Below, in pieces: positions 46,406 through 55,381 of a stretch of 64,000 bases of DNA. The translations under genes and the position numbers were made by a program. Under the pieces are notes generated by a model. That model searched no databases, was not told the origin of the DNA, and saw nothing but the letters and a program-made list of their open reading frames with translations. The DNA is from Streptomyces sp. AV19 (GTDB lineage: Bacteria; Actinomycetota; Actinomycetes; Streptomycetales; Streptomycetaceae). The first letter of the stretch is position 1. Each line of letters begins with the position of its first letter. The stretch is taken from assembly GCF_015999245.1 (NCBI RefSeq), contig NZ_JAEAMR010000004.1:62001-126000 (forward strand). The letters run 5' to 3'.

Positions 46406-48937
46406 ATGGACCCGACGAACCGGGAACCCGAGGCACCGCGCACGGACGCGGACGCGTCCGCGCAGGACGCCGCGCGCGAGCCCGTACCGGCGCGGGTCGT
46501 CCAGCTCGTCGCCGGTGACTACCTGCTGACCGTCAACCCCGTGGACGGCAGCGAGATAGAGCCCTGCCCGCCCGGCCGGCTCCCCGCCCCCGCCGAGCGC
46601 CGCGCCGCCGCCGACCGCGCCGAGCGGGACCGGGCCGCCGCACCGCCGGAGCCCGCCGGCGACCCGGGCCCCGCGCTGCCCCTCGTCGGCCGCGGCGAGG
46701 TGCGCGGGAGACTGGGCCAACTGCTGTCGCGCGGACGCTCCGTACGCCTCACCGGCCCCGCCGGCTCCGGGCGCACCGCGCTGCTCGACGCCGTGGCCGC
46801 CGACTGCGCGGACCTGGCCCCCGACGGGGTCGTCCGGCTGAACGGCCGCCACCGGACCGCCGCGGACCTGCTGCACGAGCTCTTCACCGCCGTCCACCAC
46901 GCGCCGCTGCACCGGCCCGACCGGGCCGGACTGCTCGCCGTCGTACGGGAGACCGGCGCCGTCGTCGTCCTGGACGACCTGGAGTTCGGCGGTGCCGCGC
47001 TCGACGAGCTGCTGGACGCCACCCCCGAGTGCGCCTTCCTCTTCGCCGCGAAGCCGGGCGTCACGGCGCCCTCCGGGGACGCCCACGTGGAGGAGGTCTC
47101 CCTCGGCGGCCTCGACCGCACCGACTGCCTGGAGCTGCTGGAGGCGGCCGTCGGACGGCCGCTGACCGACGAGGAGGCCGACTGGGCGGCCGACCTGTGG
47201 GTGGAGTCCGACGGGCTGCCGCTGCGGTTCGTCCAGGCCGGGGCGGTGCTGCGGCAGCGGGACGCCGATGTGGCCGGGGCCGCGGCGGCCACCGACGCGC
47301 CGTTCAGCATTCCCGAGGACGGCACCCCGCCGGAGGAGCCGGCCGTCGGCCGCGCCGCGCTGCCGCGGGGCGTCGCCCCGGCCGTGCCGCTGGCCGCCCG
47401 GCTCGGCCCGGTCGCCCGCGCCACCCTGCGCCTCGCGCTCGCGCTCGGCGGCGAGGTGCCCCACCAGGCGCAGCTGCCGGCGCTCGTCGGGGACACCCAC
47501 GCGGACGCCGCCGTGGGCGAGTTGCTCGCCTGCGGGCTGATCGGCGCGGTGGGCGCGCACTACCGGCTGGCCGCCGGGGTGGCCGCGCAGCTGGCCGACG
47601 CGGGGTACGACGACGGGGGCGGGGCCGAGCGCGTGCTCACCGTCGCCCAGCACTACTCCTGGTGGGCCGGGCATCCGTCCGTCACTCCGGAGCGCATCGC
47701 GGCCGAGGCCGACACGATCCTCGCGGCGCTGGCGGCCCTGGTGTCCGGCGGAGCGGCCGGGCAGCCGGCGGCCGCGGTGCTGCTGGCCCGCACCGCCGCG
47801 CCGGCCTTCGCCGGTGCCCTGCACTGGAGCGCCTGGGAGCGGGGGCTGCGGCACGGGCAGGAGGCGGCGCGGCTGGCCGGGGAGGTCGGCGAAGAAGCGT
47901 ATTTCCACCACGAGTTGGGCGTGCTGGCGCTGTGCACCGGCAACATCGACCGGGCCCGCGCCGAGCTGGAGGCGTCCACCGGGCTGCGTGGTGTCCTGGC
48001 GGACAAGCGGGGGGCGGTCGCGAGCCGGCGGGCGCTGGCGCTGGTCGCGGACCGGTCGCGGCCCGTGACTCCGCCGGTCGCGGTTCCCGTGCCGGTGACG
48101 CCGGTTCGTCCGGTGGCTGCGGCCGGGCGGGCGGCCCGGATGCCGCAGACGCCCGGGGGCGAGGAGGTGCCGGCCGCGCGCAGCGAGCAGTCGGCGACGC
48201 CGCCTGCCGTCCGGCCTGTCGTGGCCCCCGCTCCTGATCCGGACGGTGTCACCACCGCCGCCTTCCGCAAGGTGCCCGCGGCGGGCGCGGGGAAGCGCGC
48301 GGCCGGGGTGCAGGCGTGGGCCCAGAAGCTGACCTCCAACGGGGCCCGGCGCAATCTCGTGGCGGCGGGCGCGGGGGTGGTGCTCGCGGCCGTCCTCGGT
48401 ACGGTCGTCACGCTCGGCGCGACGTCCGGCAACGGGAGCCGGGGCGGCGCCGATTCGAAGGACGTCAAGCCCGGGCCGTCCGCGTCGCAGCAGGACGATG
48501 ACGGCGGGATGAGCGCCGACCGGCCGCAGGTGGGCCACGACGGGCCGGCGCCGGTGTCCGGCGGACGGCCGTCGGCCCGGCCGGAGCGGTCGGGCGGGCC
48601 GGAGGAGTCGGCGACGCCGTCCGGGACGCCTTCCGGGACGGGGACGCCGTCGCCGTCGGGGAGCGGGACGCCGGACGGGACGCCTTCGCCGACGCGGACG
48701 CCGGGGGGCGGGGACTCGACGTCTCCTCGGCCCTCGGGTGATCCCCGGCCGTCCGGTGACCCGAAGCCTTCGGGCGACCCGAAGCCGTCCGGGGATCCGG
48801 AGCCGACGCGGGATCCGGGTCCGAAGCCGACGGATGGGGGGCATGAGACGGTGCCTCCGCCGGCGTCGCATTCGCCCGGGGGCGGGAGCACGACGGCTTC
48901 GGCCGGGGGGTCGGGGGCGGGTAGGCAGTCGCCCTGA
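46406..48937 (+). CDS. STAND-like ATPase with single membrane segment and Pro-rich tail
   Basis: 843 residues. The N-terminal half is an AAA/STAND-like NTPase: LVGRGEVRGRLGQLL, P loop GPAGSGRT at residues 117-124 with Arg123 where Lys is usual, Walker B VVVLDDLEF, then a helical region (about 330-545) like the TPR-type part of regulatory ATPases. A membrane segment (about 649-671) is followed by about 170 residues rich in Ser, Pro, Gly and Asp with PSGDPKPSGDPEP repeats, predicted outside. I recall homologues here in other streptomycetes without a known role. ATG at 46406. Confidence 0.8.
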   Translation: MDPTNREPEAPRTDADASAQDAAREPVPARVVQLVAGDYLLTVNPVDGSEIEPCPPGRLPAPAERRAAADRAERDRAAAPPEPAGDPGPALPLVGRGEVRGRLGQLLSRGRSVRLTGPAGSGRTALLDAVAADCADLAPDGVVRLNGRHRTAADLLHELFTAVHHAPLHRPDRAGLLAVVRETGAVVVLDDLEFGGAALDELLDATPECAFLFAAKPGVTAPSGDAHVEEVSLGGLDRTDCLELLEAAVGRPLTDEEADWAADLWVESDGLPLRFVQAGAVLRQRDADVAGAAAATDAPFSIPEDGTPPEEPAVGRAALPRGVAPAVPLAARLGPVARATLRLALALGGEVPHQAQLPALVGDTHADAAVGELLACGLIGAVGAHYRLAAGVAAQLADAGYDDGGGAERVLTVAQHYSWWAGHPSVTPERIAAEADTILAALAALVSGGAAGQPAAAVLLARTAAPAFAGALHWSAWERGLRHGQEAARLAGEVGEEAYFHHELGVLALCTGNIDRARAELEASTGLRGVLADKRGAVASRRALALVADRSRPVTPPVAVPVPVTPVRPVAAAGRAARMPQTPGGEEVPAARSEQSATPPAVRPVVAPAPDPDGVTTAAFRKVPAAGAGKRAAGVQAWAQKLTSNGARRNLVAAGAGVVLAAVLGTVVTLGATSGNGSRGGADSKDVKPGPSASQQDDDGGMSADRPQVGHDGPAPVSGGRPSARPERSGGPEESATPSGTPSGTGTPSPSGSGTPDGTPSPTRTPGGGDSTSPRPSGDPRPSGDPKPSGDPKPSGDPEPTRDPGPKPTDGGHETVPPPASHSPGGGSTTASAGGSGAGRQSP

Positions 48938-48950
48938 CGGGCGGTGTTGT

Positions 48951-49230
48951 GCCCCGGCCCCGCCCTTTCACCGTTTCCCCGGGGCAAGTCCCCGGGCCCC
49001 GCAACGCGGCTTCGCCGCGTATCCGGGGGCTGCGCCCCCTGGGCCCCTGGAACCGCGCTCCGCGCGGTTGTCCTCAAACGCCGGACGGGCTGGATTCGTG
49101 CCAGGGCGCGCACTTCAGCCTGTCCGGCGTTCGAGGACGAGCGCGCGGAGCCGCGATGCGGGGTCCGGGGCGGAGCCCCGGTGGGGTCGCGAAGGGGCGT
49201 GGCCCCCGCGGAAACGGGGAAAGGGCGGGG
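48951..49230. repeat. Nested palindromic intergenic repeat, copy 3
   Basis: Third member of the family at 611-855, again between convergent genes (STAND-like ATPase and nucS). End arms: CCGCCCTTTCACCGTTTCC (48960-48978) and GAAACGGGGAAAGGGCGGGG (49211-49230). Core: GTCCTCAAACGCCGGACGGG (49070-49089) and its inverse CCTGTCCGGCGTTCGAGGAC (49119-49138). Between them lie CCGCGCTCCGCGCGG-type arms. No gene. Confidence 0.85.
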
Positions 49231-49239
49231 GCGAACCCC

Positions 49240-49899
49240 TCAGAACAGGCGCAGCTTGTCGTCCTCGATGCCGCGGAGCGCGTCGTAGTCCAGGACGACG
49301 CAGCCGATGCCGCGGTCCGTCGCCAGGACGCGCGCCTGCGGCTTGATCTCCTGGGCGGCGAAGACGCCGCGCACCGGCGCGAGATGCGGGTCCCGGTTGA
49401 GCAACTCCAGGTAGCGCGTGAGCTGCTCGACCCCGTCGATCTCGCCGCGGCGCTTGAGCTCGACGGCCACCGTCCGCCCGTCCGCGTCGCGGCAGAGGAT
49501 GTCCACGGGGCCGATGGCCGTGGGGTATTCACGGCGGATGAGCGTGTAGCCCTCGCCGAGGGTCTCGATGCGGTCCGCGAGGAGCTCCTGGAGGTGCGCT
49601 TCCACGCCGTCCTTGATGAGACCCGGGTCCACGCCGAGCTCGTGCGAGGAGTCGTGGAGGACCTCCTCCATGGTGATGATGAGCTTCTCGCCCGCCTTGT
49701 TGATCACCGTCCAGACGCCCTCGGCCTCTTTGAGGGTGCACGGCGGGGACATCCAGTTGAGGGGCTTGTAGGCCCGGTCGTCCGCGTGGATCGAGACGCT
49801 GCCGTCGGCCTTGACCAGGATCAGACGGGGGGCGGAGGGCAGGTGGGCGGTGAGCCGGCCCGCGTAGTCCACGGAGCAACGGGCGATGACGAGACGCAT
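49240..49899 (-). CDS. nucS: Mismatch-specific endonuclease NucS/EndoMS
   Basis: 219 residues, normal size. N-terminal beta domain binding DNA ([23 protein letters not shown]) and C-terminal RecB-type nuclease with Asp133 (GPVDILC), Glu147 and Lys149 ([12 protein letters not shown]). NucS cuts at mismatches and replaces MutS/MutL repair in actinobacteria, with the sliding clamp as partner; the C-terminal LRLF tail fits a clamp-binding end. ATG at 49899. Confidence 0.95.
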   Translation of the reverse strand: MRLVIARCSVDYAGRLTAHLPSAPRLILVKADGSVSIHADDRAYKPLNWMSPPCTLKEAEGVWTVINKAGEKLIITMEEVLHDSSHELGVDPGLIKDGVEAHLQELLADRIETLGEGYTLIRREYPTAIGPVDILCRDADGRTVAVELKRRGEIDGVEQLTRYLELLNRDPHLAPVRGVFAAQEIKPQARVLATDRGIGCVVLDYDALRGIEDDKLRLF

Positions 49900-50109
49900 G
49901 GTGGGCCACGCTACTCGACTCCCGGCGCTCGACGCGATTCGCCCTGGACCGTCCCCTTCGCCGTTGGCCTGTTGTCGGTACGTTCTCCTGGTGGGGCAGC
50001 AGTGGCCGGATTACCGTTGGAGCGGGCGGTCGTCGTACGGGCACAGGGCGTCGTCGTCCGCTCGCCCATCCCGAAGACCCCGCCCGCGGGGTCGCGAGAG
50101 GAGAACCCC

Positions 50110-50502
50110 ATGTCGCTCGACGTCTCACCGGCCCTCCTTGAACAGGCCGAGCGAGGCGAGGTCGACGAAGCGGACTTCGTCGACTGCGTCCGGATCTCCC
50201 TGCCCTACGCATGGGAGTTGATCAGCTCGCTCGTGGCCCGGCTCAGGGAAGACGGTGGTGAGTTCGCCGACAACCTCACCCCGCCGCCGTCCGAACTCCA
50301 CCGCGGCCAGCTCCTCAGGGTTCTGGCGAGCGATGCGATCCGGGGGGCGCTGCAGCGGCACTTCGGGGTCCGCCTGGCCTTCCAGAACTGCCACCGGGTG
50401 GCGGTCTTCCCGCTCGGCCCCTCGGCCGACGCGCGGCTGGACCGCTTCACCTCGGTGCGCAGCCAGGTGCTCAACCAGTCCCCGGAGCTGCGCGACTGCT
50501 GA
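50110..50502 (+). CDS. SCO5389-family protein
   Basis: 130 residues, MSLDVSPALLEQAERGEVDEADFVDCVRIS... The sequence matches what I recall as the SCO5389 family of streptomycetes, found next to nucS and of unknown function. Soluble, helical, no cofactor motif visible. ATG at 50110 with GAGAGGAGAA upstream. Divergent from nucS. Confidence 0.85.
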   Translation: MSLDVSPALLEQAERGEVDEADFVDCVRISLPYAWELISSLVARLREDGGEFADNLTPPPSELHRGQLLRVLASDAIRGALQRHFGVRLAFQNCHRVAVFPLGPSADARLDRFTSVRSQVLNQSPELRDC

Positions 50503-50634
50503 CCCGGCCATCCTGTTGTTCGGCGCTGCTGCCGCCCCGCGTGCGGGGGATGCGAACGGTACGGGAGCGGCAGCTCCCCGGAGCCTGTGACCGGGGAGCA
50601 AGGGGAGCAGCGGGAGTCTGGGGAGCAGGGGGAG

Positions 50635-51660
50635 TCAGGCGAGCAGGGGGAGGACGTCGTCGCCGAGGCGGCGCAGGTTCTCCTCGGTGGCGGCCAGGTC
50701 GCCCGAGCCCTCCGCCAGCAGCGCGAAGCGGCGGACGCCGGTGCGTTCGGCGGTGGCCGCGAGGCGGTCCGCGCACAGCCGCGGCGGGCCGACGGGGTGG
50801 ATGCGGCAGAGCAGCTCGGTGTACTCCCGGGGGTCCCGCATCCGGCGTTCCCGTCCGTCGACGGTGACGTGCGCCCCCAGCCCCTGGCGCAGCCAGCCGG
50901 GCATGGCCTTCAGCAGGGTCTCGGCGGCCTCCGGCTGCCGGTCCCCGACCTGGACGACGCCGGCCGCCACGTGCCCGGGGTCCGCGGCCTCCTCGGGGGA
51001 CGCGCCCGCCTCCAGGGCGCACTCGCGCCACAGGGACACCATCCGTGCCTTCTCCTCGTCCGTGCTGTGCATGCCCAGGAGCATCGGCAGCCGGTGCCGG
51101 GCGGCGAGCCGGACGCTCGCGGGCGAGGTGCAGGCGACCATCACCGGCGGCCCGGAGTGGCCGAAGAGGTCGTCGGCGCGGGGGACGACGGGGACCTCGC
51201 GGAAGGTGAACCGCTCGCCGGACGCGCTCACCCGGGGCTCGCGCAGCCAGCGCATCAGCAGTTCGAGGGATTCCGGAAACGCTTCTTCGTAAGCGGCGAG
51301 ACCCGCGTTGAACACTTCCAGGTCCACCCAGGGGCCGCCGCGGCCCACCCCCAGGGTGAACCTGCCGCCGGAGGCGAGGTGCAGCAGCGCCGTCTGTTCC
51401 CCGAGGGTCACGGGGTGCGTGGTGGGCAGCACGCTCACGGCGGTGCCCACCCGGATCCGCCGGGTGCGGCCCAGCAGCAGCCCGGCCAGCGTGACGGCGG
51501 ACGGGCAGACGCCGTAGGGGACGAAGTGGTGCTCGGCCACCCAGACCGCGTCCAGCCCGGCCTCCTCGGCGACCTCCGCGGTCCGCACCGCCCGGTGGAG
51601 GGCCTCGACATGGCCCTGGCCCGGGAACTGAGCGGCCAGGACGAACGCTCCAACGCGCAT
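50635..51660 (-). CDS. LLM-class flavin-dependent oxidoreductase
   Basis: 341 residues, bacterial-luciferase-like TIM barrel. MRVGAFVLAAQFPG, AEEAGLDAVWVAEHHF, RIRVGTAVSVLPTTHPVTLGEQTALLHLASGGRFTLGVGRGG and the later PPVMVACTSPASVRLAARHRLP are typical. It probably uses FMN or F420; the substrate is unknown. ATG at 51660 has AGGAGG upstream. Monocistronic by spacing. Confidence 0.9.
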   Translation of the reverse strand: MRVGAFVLAAQFPGQGHVEALHRAVRTAEVAEEAGLDAVWVAEHHFVPYGVCPSAVTLAGLLLGRTRRIRVGTAVSVLPTTHPVTLGEQTALLHLASGGRFTLGVGRGGPWVDLEVFNAGLAAYEEAFPESLELLMRWLREPRVSASGERFTFREVPVVPRADDLFGHSGPPVMVACTSPASVRLAARHRLPMLLGMHSTDEEKARMVSLWRECALEAGASPEEAADPGHVAAGVVQVGDRQPEAAETLLKAMPGWLRQGLGAHVTVDGRERRMRDPREYTELLCRIHPVGPPRLCADRLAATAERTGVRRFALLAEGSGDLAATEENLRRLGDDVLPLLA

Positions 51661-51887
51661 CGCTTGTCTGCCTCCTGGCGGTCCTGCTGGCGGTTCTTCC
51701 GCCGGTTTTGTGCGATCCATCGGCGAATTAACGTTTGACCGGTGCCGGAAGGTACGGGCGTTCAGGAAGTTTTCATGATGATCCGAGAAGCGGGGTGGGT
51801 AGGCGCTCGGTACACCGGGCCGGGGGCGTCACGCCGACGCGTACCCTGGTCGCGGCCCGTAGCCCGCCCCGACCTCCGAGGTGACCC

Positions 51888-52223
51888 GTGTCCCCGCGCC
51901 GAAACCGCCCGCGAGGCGGCGCCGTCAGGCCAGCAGCAGCGCCGTCCCCGCACGAGACCGGCGTGCGCTACGGCCTGGAGCAGACGGAGAGCTGGCAGGG
52001 CGAGGACTGGTCGGTCCGCATGATCGGCGGCGGTGCCGCCGCCAAGCACTACCGGTGCCCCGGCTGCGACCAGGAGATCCCGCCCGGCGTGCCGCACCTG
52101 GTGGTGTGGCCGCAGTACGGCGCGGGCGTCGAGGACCGGCGGCACTGGCACAAGTCCTGCTGGAACGCGAGGGACCGCCGGAGCGCGAGGCTCCAGCGGT
52201 CCCGTAACGCACCGCGCTACTAG
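51888..52223 (+). CDS. Small zinc-ribbon-like protein
   Basis: 111 residues. Basic Pro/Arg-rich N terminus, then GEDWSVRMIGGGAAAKHYRCPGCDQEIPPGVPHLVVWP...DRRHWHKSCWNARDRR. CxxC plus HxHxxC gives a probable single zinc site. Streptomycete homologues are often labelled ATP/GTP-binding, but no P loop is present. GTG at 51888 with CCGAGGTGA upstream. The stop TAG abuts the inverted-repeat element at 52224. Confidence 0.75.
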   Translation: MSPRRNRPRGGAVRPAAAPSPHETGVRYGLEQTESWQGEDWSVRMIGGGAAAKHYRCPGCDQEIPPGVPHLVVWPQYGAGVEDRRHWHKSCWNARDRRSARLQRSRNAPRY

Positions 52224-52354
52224 CCAGGGCGTGTCCGATGGCTCCTGGCCTGCCGCCCGTGTCACGCGGCAGGCCTCGTGAGCTGCCGACCACCCCACAG
52301 GGAGTATCCGTTCCGGCGAGGCGGCGGCGTCAAGGGCCATCGGACACGCCCTGG
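52224..52354. repeat. 131-bp element with perfect 19-bp inverted ends
   Basis: CCAGGGCGTGTCCGATGGC (52224-52242) is repeated exactly inverted at 52336-52354. Inside is a 10-bp hairpin (52247-52256 with 52266-52275, GGCCTGCCGC). It lies between convergent genes and directly after a CTAG tetranucleotide (52220-52223), a preferred target of IS5/IS427-type elements whose ends can look like this. No transposase. It could be a miniature transposon remnant or a bidirectional terminator. Confidence 0.75.
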
Positions 52355-52372
52355 GCGGTTCCGAGGGGCGCG

Positions 52373-53266
52373 TCAGGCGTCGCGCCGGGTCATCGAGGTG
52401 TACGCGCCGCCCAGGGCGATCGCGGTGACGCCGAGGACGACCCACAGCGGCGTCCAGCCGGAGGGGCCGCCGTCGCCGAGCTCGGCGCCGTAGAAGGTGG
52501 CGAGCTGGCTGGGGATCGACCAGGTGGCGAGCGCCTTGCCGACCGGCCGGACGGCGTCGGACATCATGAACAGCGCCAGCAGCGGCGGCAGCAGCACCAG
52601 GCCGAGCATGCTGGTGATCGCGCCCGCCGAGTGCCGCAGCAGCGCGCCCACGGCCAGCGACAGCAGGCCCAGCAGCGCCACGTAGAGGCTCACGCCGAGG
52701 GTCGCCTTGAGCCACTCCGAGCCGCTGATCCCCTCCGTCGTCAGGTCGCTCATCAGACCGGCGTCGAGCAGGGCCACCAGCGTGGTGGCCACCAGCGTCA
52801 GCACGAAGGTCAGCGCGAAGAAGACGATCGCCTTGGCACCCAGCACCCGGCCGCGGCTGGGGCAGGCGGTGAGGGTGGTGCGGATCAGGCCGGTGCCGTA
52901 CTCGGACGAAATCGTCAGCACGCCCAGGGTGAGCAGCGGGATCATGCCGAGGAGCACGCCCACGAAGCCCATGCCCAGGACGTCCCCCTGGATGTCGCCC
53001 TCGTCGGCCACGTTGTAGGTGACGAGCGCGATCAGGGCGCCGATGCCCATGACGATGACGAGCATGGTGCCCAGCGTCCACATCGTGGACCGCAGCGACC
53101 TGATCTTGGTCCACTCGGCGGCGATGGCGTCGCCCAGGGTGGCCTGGCGCACGGGGATCGGGGACACATAGCCGCCGGCCGGGGCCTGGCCGGGCCAGAA
53201 CTGCTGGGCGGGCGCCTGGCCCTGCGGGGCGGGCGCGGCGGGCGGAGGTGTCATCGGGGCGGTCAT
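52373..53266 (-). CDS. ABC-2 type transporter permease (pair 1)
   Basis: 297 residues. A Pro/Gln-rich cytoplasmic N terminus of about 40 residues, then six membrane segments with the ABC-2 pattern (AEWTKIRSLRSTMWTLGTMLVIVMGIGAL, ISSEYGTGLIRTTLTACPSRGRVLGAKA). It overlaps the ATPase gene by 4 bp and forms the membrane half of an exporter. Paralogous to the permease at 55719-56489. Confidence 0.92.
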   Translation of the reverse strand: MTAPMTPPPAAPAPQGQAPAQQFWPGQAPAGGYVSPIPVRQATLGDAIAAEWTKIRSLRSTMWTLGTMLVIVMGIGALIALVTYNVADEGDIQGDVLGMGFVGVLLGMIPLLTLGVLTISSEYGTGLIRTTLTACPSRGRVLGAKAIVFFALTFVLTLVATTLVALLDAGLMSDLTTEGISGSEWLKATLGVSLYVALLGLLSLAVGALLRHSAGAITSMLGLVLLPPLLALFMMSDAVRPVGKALATWSIPSQLATFYGAELGDGGPSGWTPLWVVLGVTAIALGGAYTSMTRRDA

Positions 53267-54447
53267 CGGGCGTCCTCGCTGTCACGCTTGGTCAGATCGG
53301 CGACGGGGGCAGGAGCGGCGGCCGGGGCCGGCGGGGCGACAGGGGCGGCCGCCGGCATCTGGGGCGCGGCGGGCTGCTGCGGCGGGACGGGCGGCTGCTG
53401 CTGCGCGTACGGGTTGGGCTGCTCGCCGGGCAGCACCGGGTAGCCGCCCGGTCCGCCCCAGCCCTGCGGCGCGGGCGCGCCCGGCATCGCGTACCCCGGC
53501 GCCGGCTGCTGGAAGCCGGCGCGCATGTCCTGGGTCGAGCGGTAGTCGACGGCGCCCTGCGTCATGCGCATGTAGGCCTCCTCCAGGGACGCCTGGTGCG
53601 GCGAGAGCTCCCACAGCCGGATGTCCGCGGTGTGCGCGAGGTCGCTGATGCGGGGCAGGTCGAGACCGGTGACGCGCAGCGCGCCGTCCGGCTCGGGCAG
53701 CACCTGGCCGCCCGCCTCGACCAGCGCCGAGGTGAGCTTCTCGCGCCCCTCCGGCTCGCCGTCCGGCGTGCGGACGCGCGCGAAGCCGGCGGAGTTCGCG
53801 GCGATGAAGTCCTGGACGCCCATGTCGGCCAGCAGCTGCCCGCGGCCGATGACGATGAGGTGCTCGGCGGTCAGCGCCATCTCGCTCATCAGGTGCGAGG
53901 AGACGAAGACCGTACGGCCCTCGGCGGCCAGCCGCTTCATCAGGTTGCGGACCCACAGGATGCCCTCGGGGTCCAGGCCGTTGACCGGCTCGTCGAAGAG
54001 CAGCACCTGCGGGTCGCCGAGCAGCGCCGCGGCGATGCCCAGCCGCTGGCCCATGCCGAGCGAGAAGCCCTTCGAGCGCCGCTTGGCCACGTCCTGGAGG
54101 CCGACGACGCCCAGCACCTCGTCCACCCGGCGGGCCGGGATGCCGGAGAGCTGCGCCAGGGAGAGCAGGTGGTGGTACGCGCTGCGCCCGCCGTGCACCG
54201 CCTTGGCGTCGATCAGGGCACCGACCTGGCGGGGCGCGTTGGGCAGCTCCCGGTAGGGGCGGCCGCCGATGGTGACCCGGCCCGAGGTGGGCACGTCCAG
54301 GCCGAGGATCATGCGCATGGTCGTGGACTTCCCGGAGCCGTTGGGCCCCAGGAAGCCGGTTACCACGCCCGGCCTCACCTGAAATGTCAGGTTGTGCACG
54401 GCCGTCTTGGCGCCGTAGCGCTTCGTCAGGCCGACTGCCTCGATCAT
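53263..54447 (-). CDS. ABC transporter ATP-binding protein (pair 1)
   Basis: 394 residues. Walker A GPNGSGKST, signature KGFSLGMGQRLGIAAAL, Walker B VLLFDEPVNGLDPEGI and the H loop (SSHLMSEMA). After the about 300-residue DrrA-like ATPase comes an unusual Pro/Ala/Gly/Gln tail of about 90 residues, similar in style to the N terminus of its permease partner, so the two tails may meet at the membrane. ATG at 54447. Substrate unknown. Confidence 0.93.
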   Translation of the reverse strand: MIEAVGLTKRYGAKTAVHNLTFQVRPGVVTGFLGPNGSGKSTTMRMILGLDVPTSGRVTIGGRPYRELPNAPRQVGALIDAKAVHGGRSAYHHLLSLAQLSGIPARRVDEVLGVVGLQDVAKRRSKGFSLGMGQRLGIAAALLGDPQVLLFDEPVNGLDPEGILWVRNLMKRLAAEGRTVFVSSHLMSEMALTAEHLIVIGRGQLLADMGVQDFIAANSAGFARVRTPDGEPEGREKLTSALVEAGGQVLPEPDGALRVTGLDLPRISDLAHTADIRLWELSPHQASLEEAYMRMTQGAVDYRSTQDMRAGFQQPAPGYAMPGAPAPQGWGGPGGYPVLPGEQPNPYAQQQPPVPPQQPAAPQMPAAAPVAPPAPAAAPAPVADLTKRDSEDAR

Positions 54448-54538
54448 TCTCCGCCCCTCGCGAGATGGTCGGGGCACATGCCCCCGTTCGGGTTAGGAGG
54501 ATAACGAGCGGCTGACGTGATCCGGGAATGCCGTCCGC

Positions 54539-55381
54539 TCACGGGGACAGCTCGGCGTGGCTGAGGTCGCTCCTCCCGGACGCCGCCGGAAGCCCCTCCT
54601 CCGCGAGGACCCAGCCCTCCGCGGCGAAGATCCGGGCACCCTCCTCCCGCACGGCGTCGTCCGACCGCGCCCGCTCGGTCCAGCTCGCCGGATCCGGCCC
54701 GAGCAGCGCCCGCAGCCGCGGCGAGGCGGCGAGCAGCGCCCGCAGCAGGGCGGCCTGGTCGCCGCCGCCGGGTCTGGGACGGCCGGTGGCCGGGTCCAGC
54801 AGGACGCCGTGGCGCGAGACGTACGCGTAGGCGCCGCCCAGCCGGGGACCGGACGGAAGCGTCATCGGGTACGCCGCCCCGGGCAGCAGCACCCTGCGGT
54901 AGTGCACCTCGGAGGCGTCCACGACGGCCAGCTGCGCCGCGTCCAGCCAGCCGACCACCAGCCGCCGCCCGGCCTCCGGGTCGGCGTACGGGGCCGCGGC
55001 CACGTACCCGGCGCGGCCGATGTGGGCCGAGCAGCCCACGCCGACGCCGCGGACCGTCACCGGCACCATGGGCACCACGGCCGGCAGCCCGGCCCCGGCG
55101 AGCTTGTGCCCGATCTGGGCGGGGGAGGCGTTGGAGCCCACGGCCACCACGGGGTGCCGCCCGCCGGCGGGCGGCGCGCCCAGGGCGCCGAGCACGGCGT
55201 CCAGCGTCCCCGCACCGCCCGGGACGGGCCAGGTCCCCAGCGGCCCCGGACCCGCCCGCAGCGGCAGCAGCTCGTCCCCGCACAGCAGACAGGGCTCCGG
55301 AGCCGGCCGGCCGGGATAGTCCAGGGGCCGCAGGAACGGGACGGAGTGCAGGCCGAGGTCGCGCAGCCGGCGGCCCGTCAT
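54539..55381 (-). CDS. Conserved hypothetical, gamma-glutamylcyclotransferase-like region
   Basis: 280 residues. HPVVAVGSNASPAQIGHKLA resembles the xxYGSNxxxxQ loop of GGCT-fold proteins, followed by a beta-rich stretch (VGWLDAAQLAVVDASEVHYRRVLL, GGAYAYVSRHGVLLD). No catalytic assignment is safe. ATG at 55381 overlaps by ATGA the end of the repeat-containing open frame upstream. Confidence 0.7.
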   Translation of the reverse strand: MTGRRLRDLGLHSVPFLRPLDYPGRPAPEPCLLCGDELLPLRAGPGPLGTWPVPGGAGTLDAVLGALGAPPAGGRHPVVAVGSNASPAQIGHKLAGAGLPAVVPMVPVTVRGVGVGCSAHIGRAGYVAAAPYADPEAGRRLVVGWLDAAQLAVVDASEVHYRRVLLPGAAYPMTLPSGPRLGGAYAYVSRHGVLLDPATGRPRPGGGDQAALLRALLAASPRLRALLGPDPASWTERARSDDAVREEGARIFAAEGWVLAEEGLPAASGRSDLSHAELSP

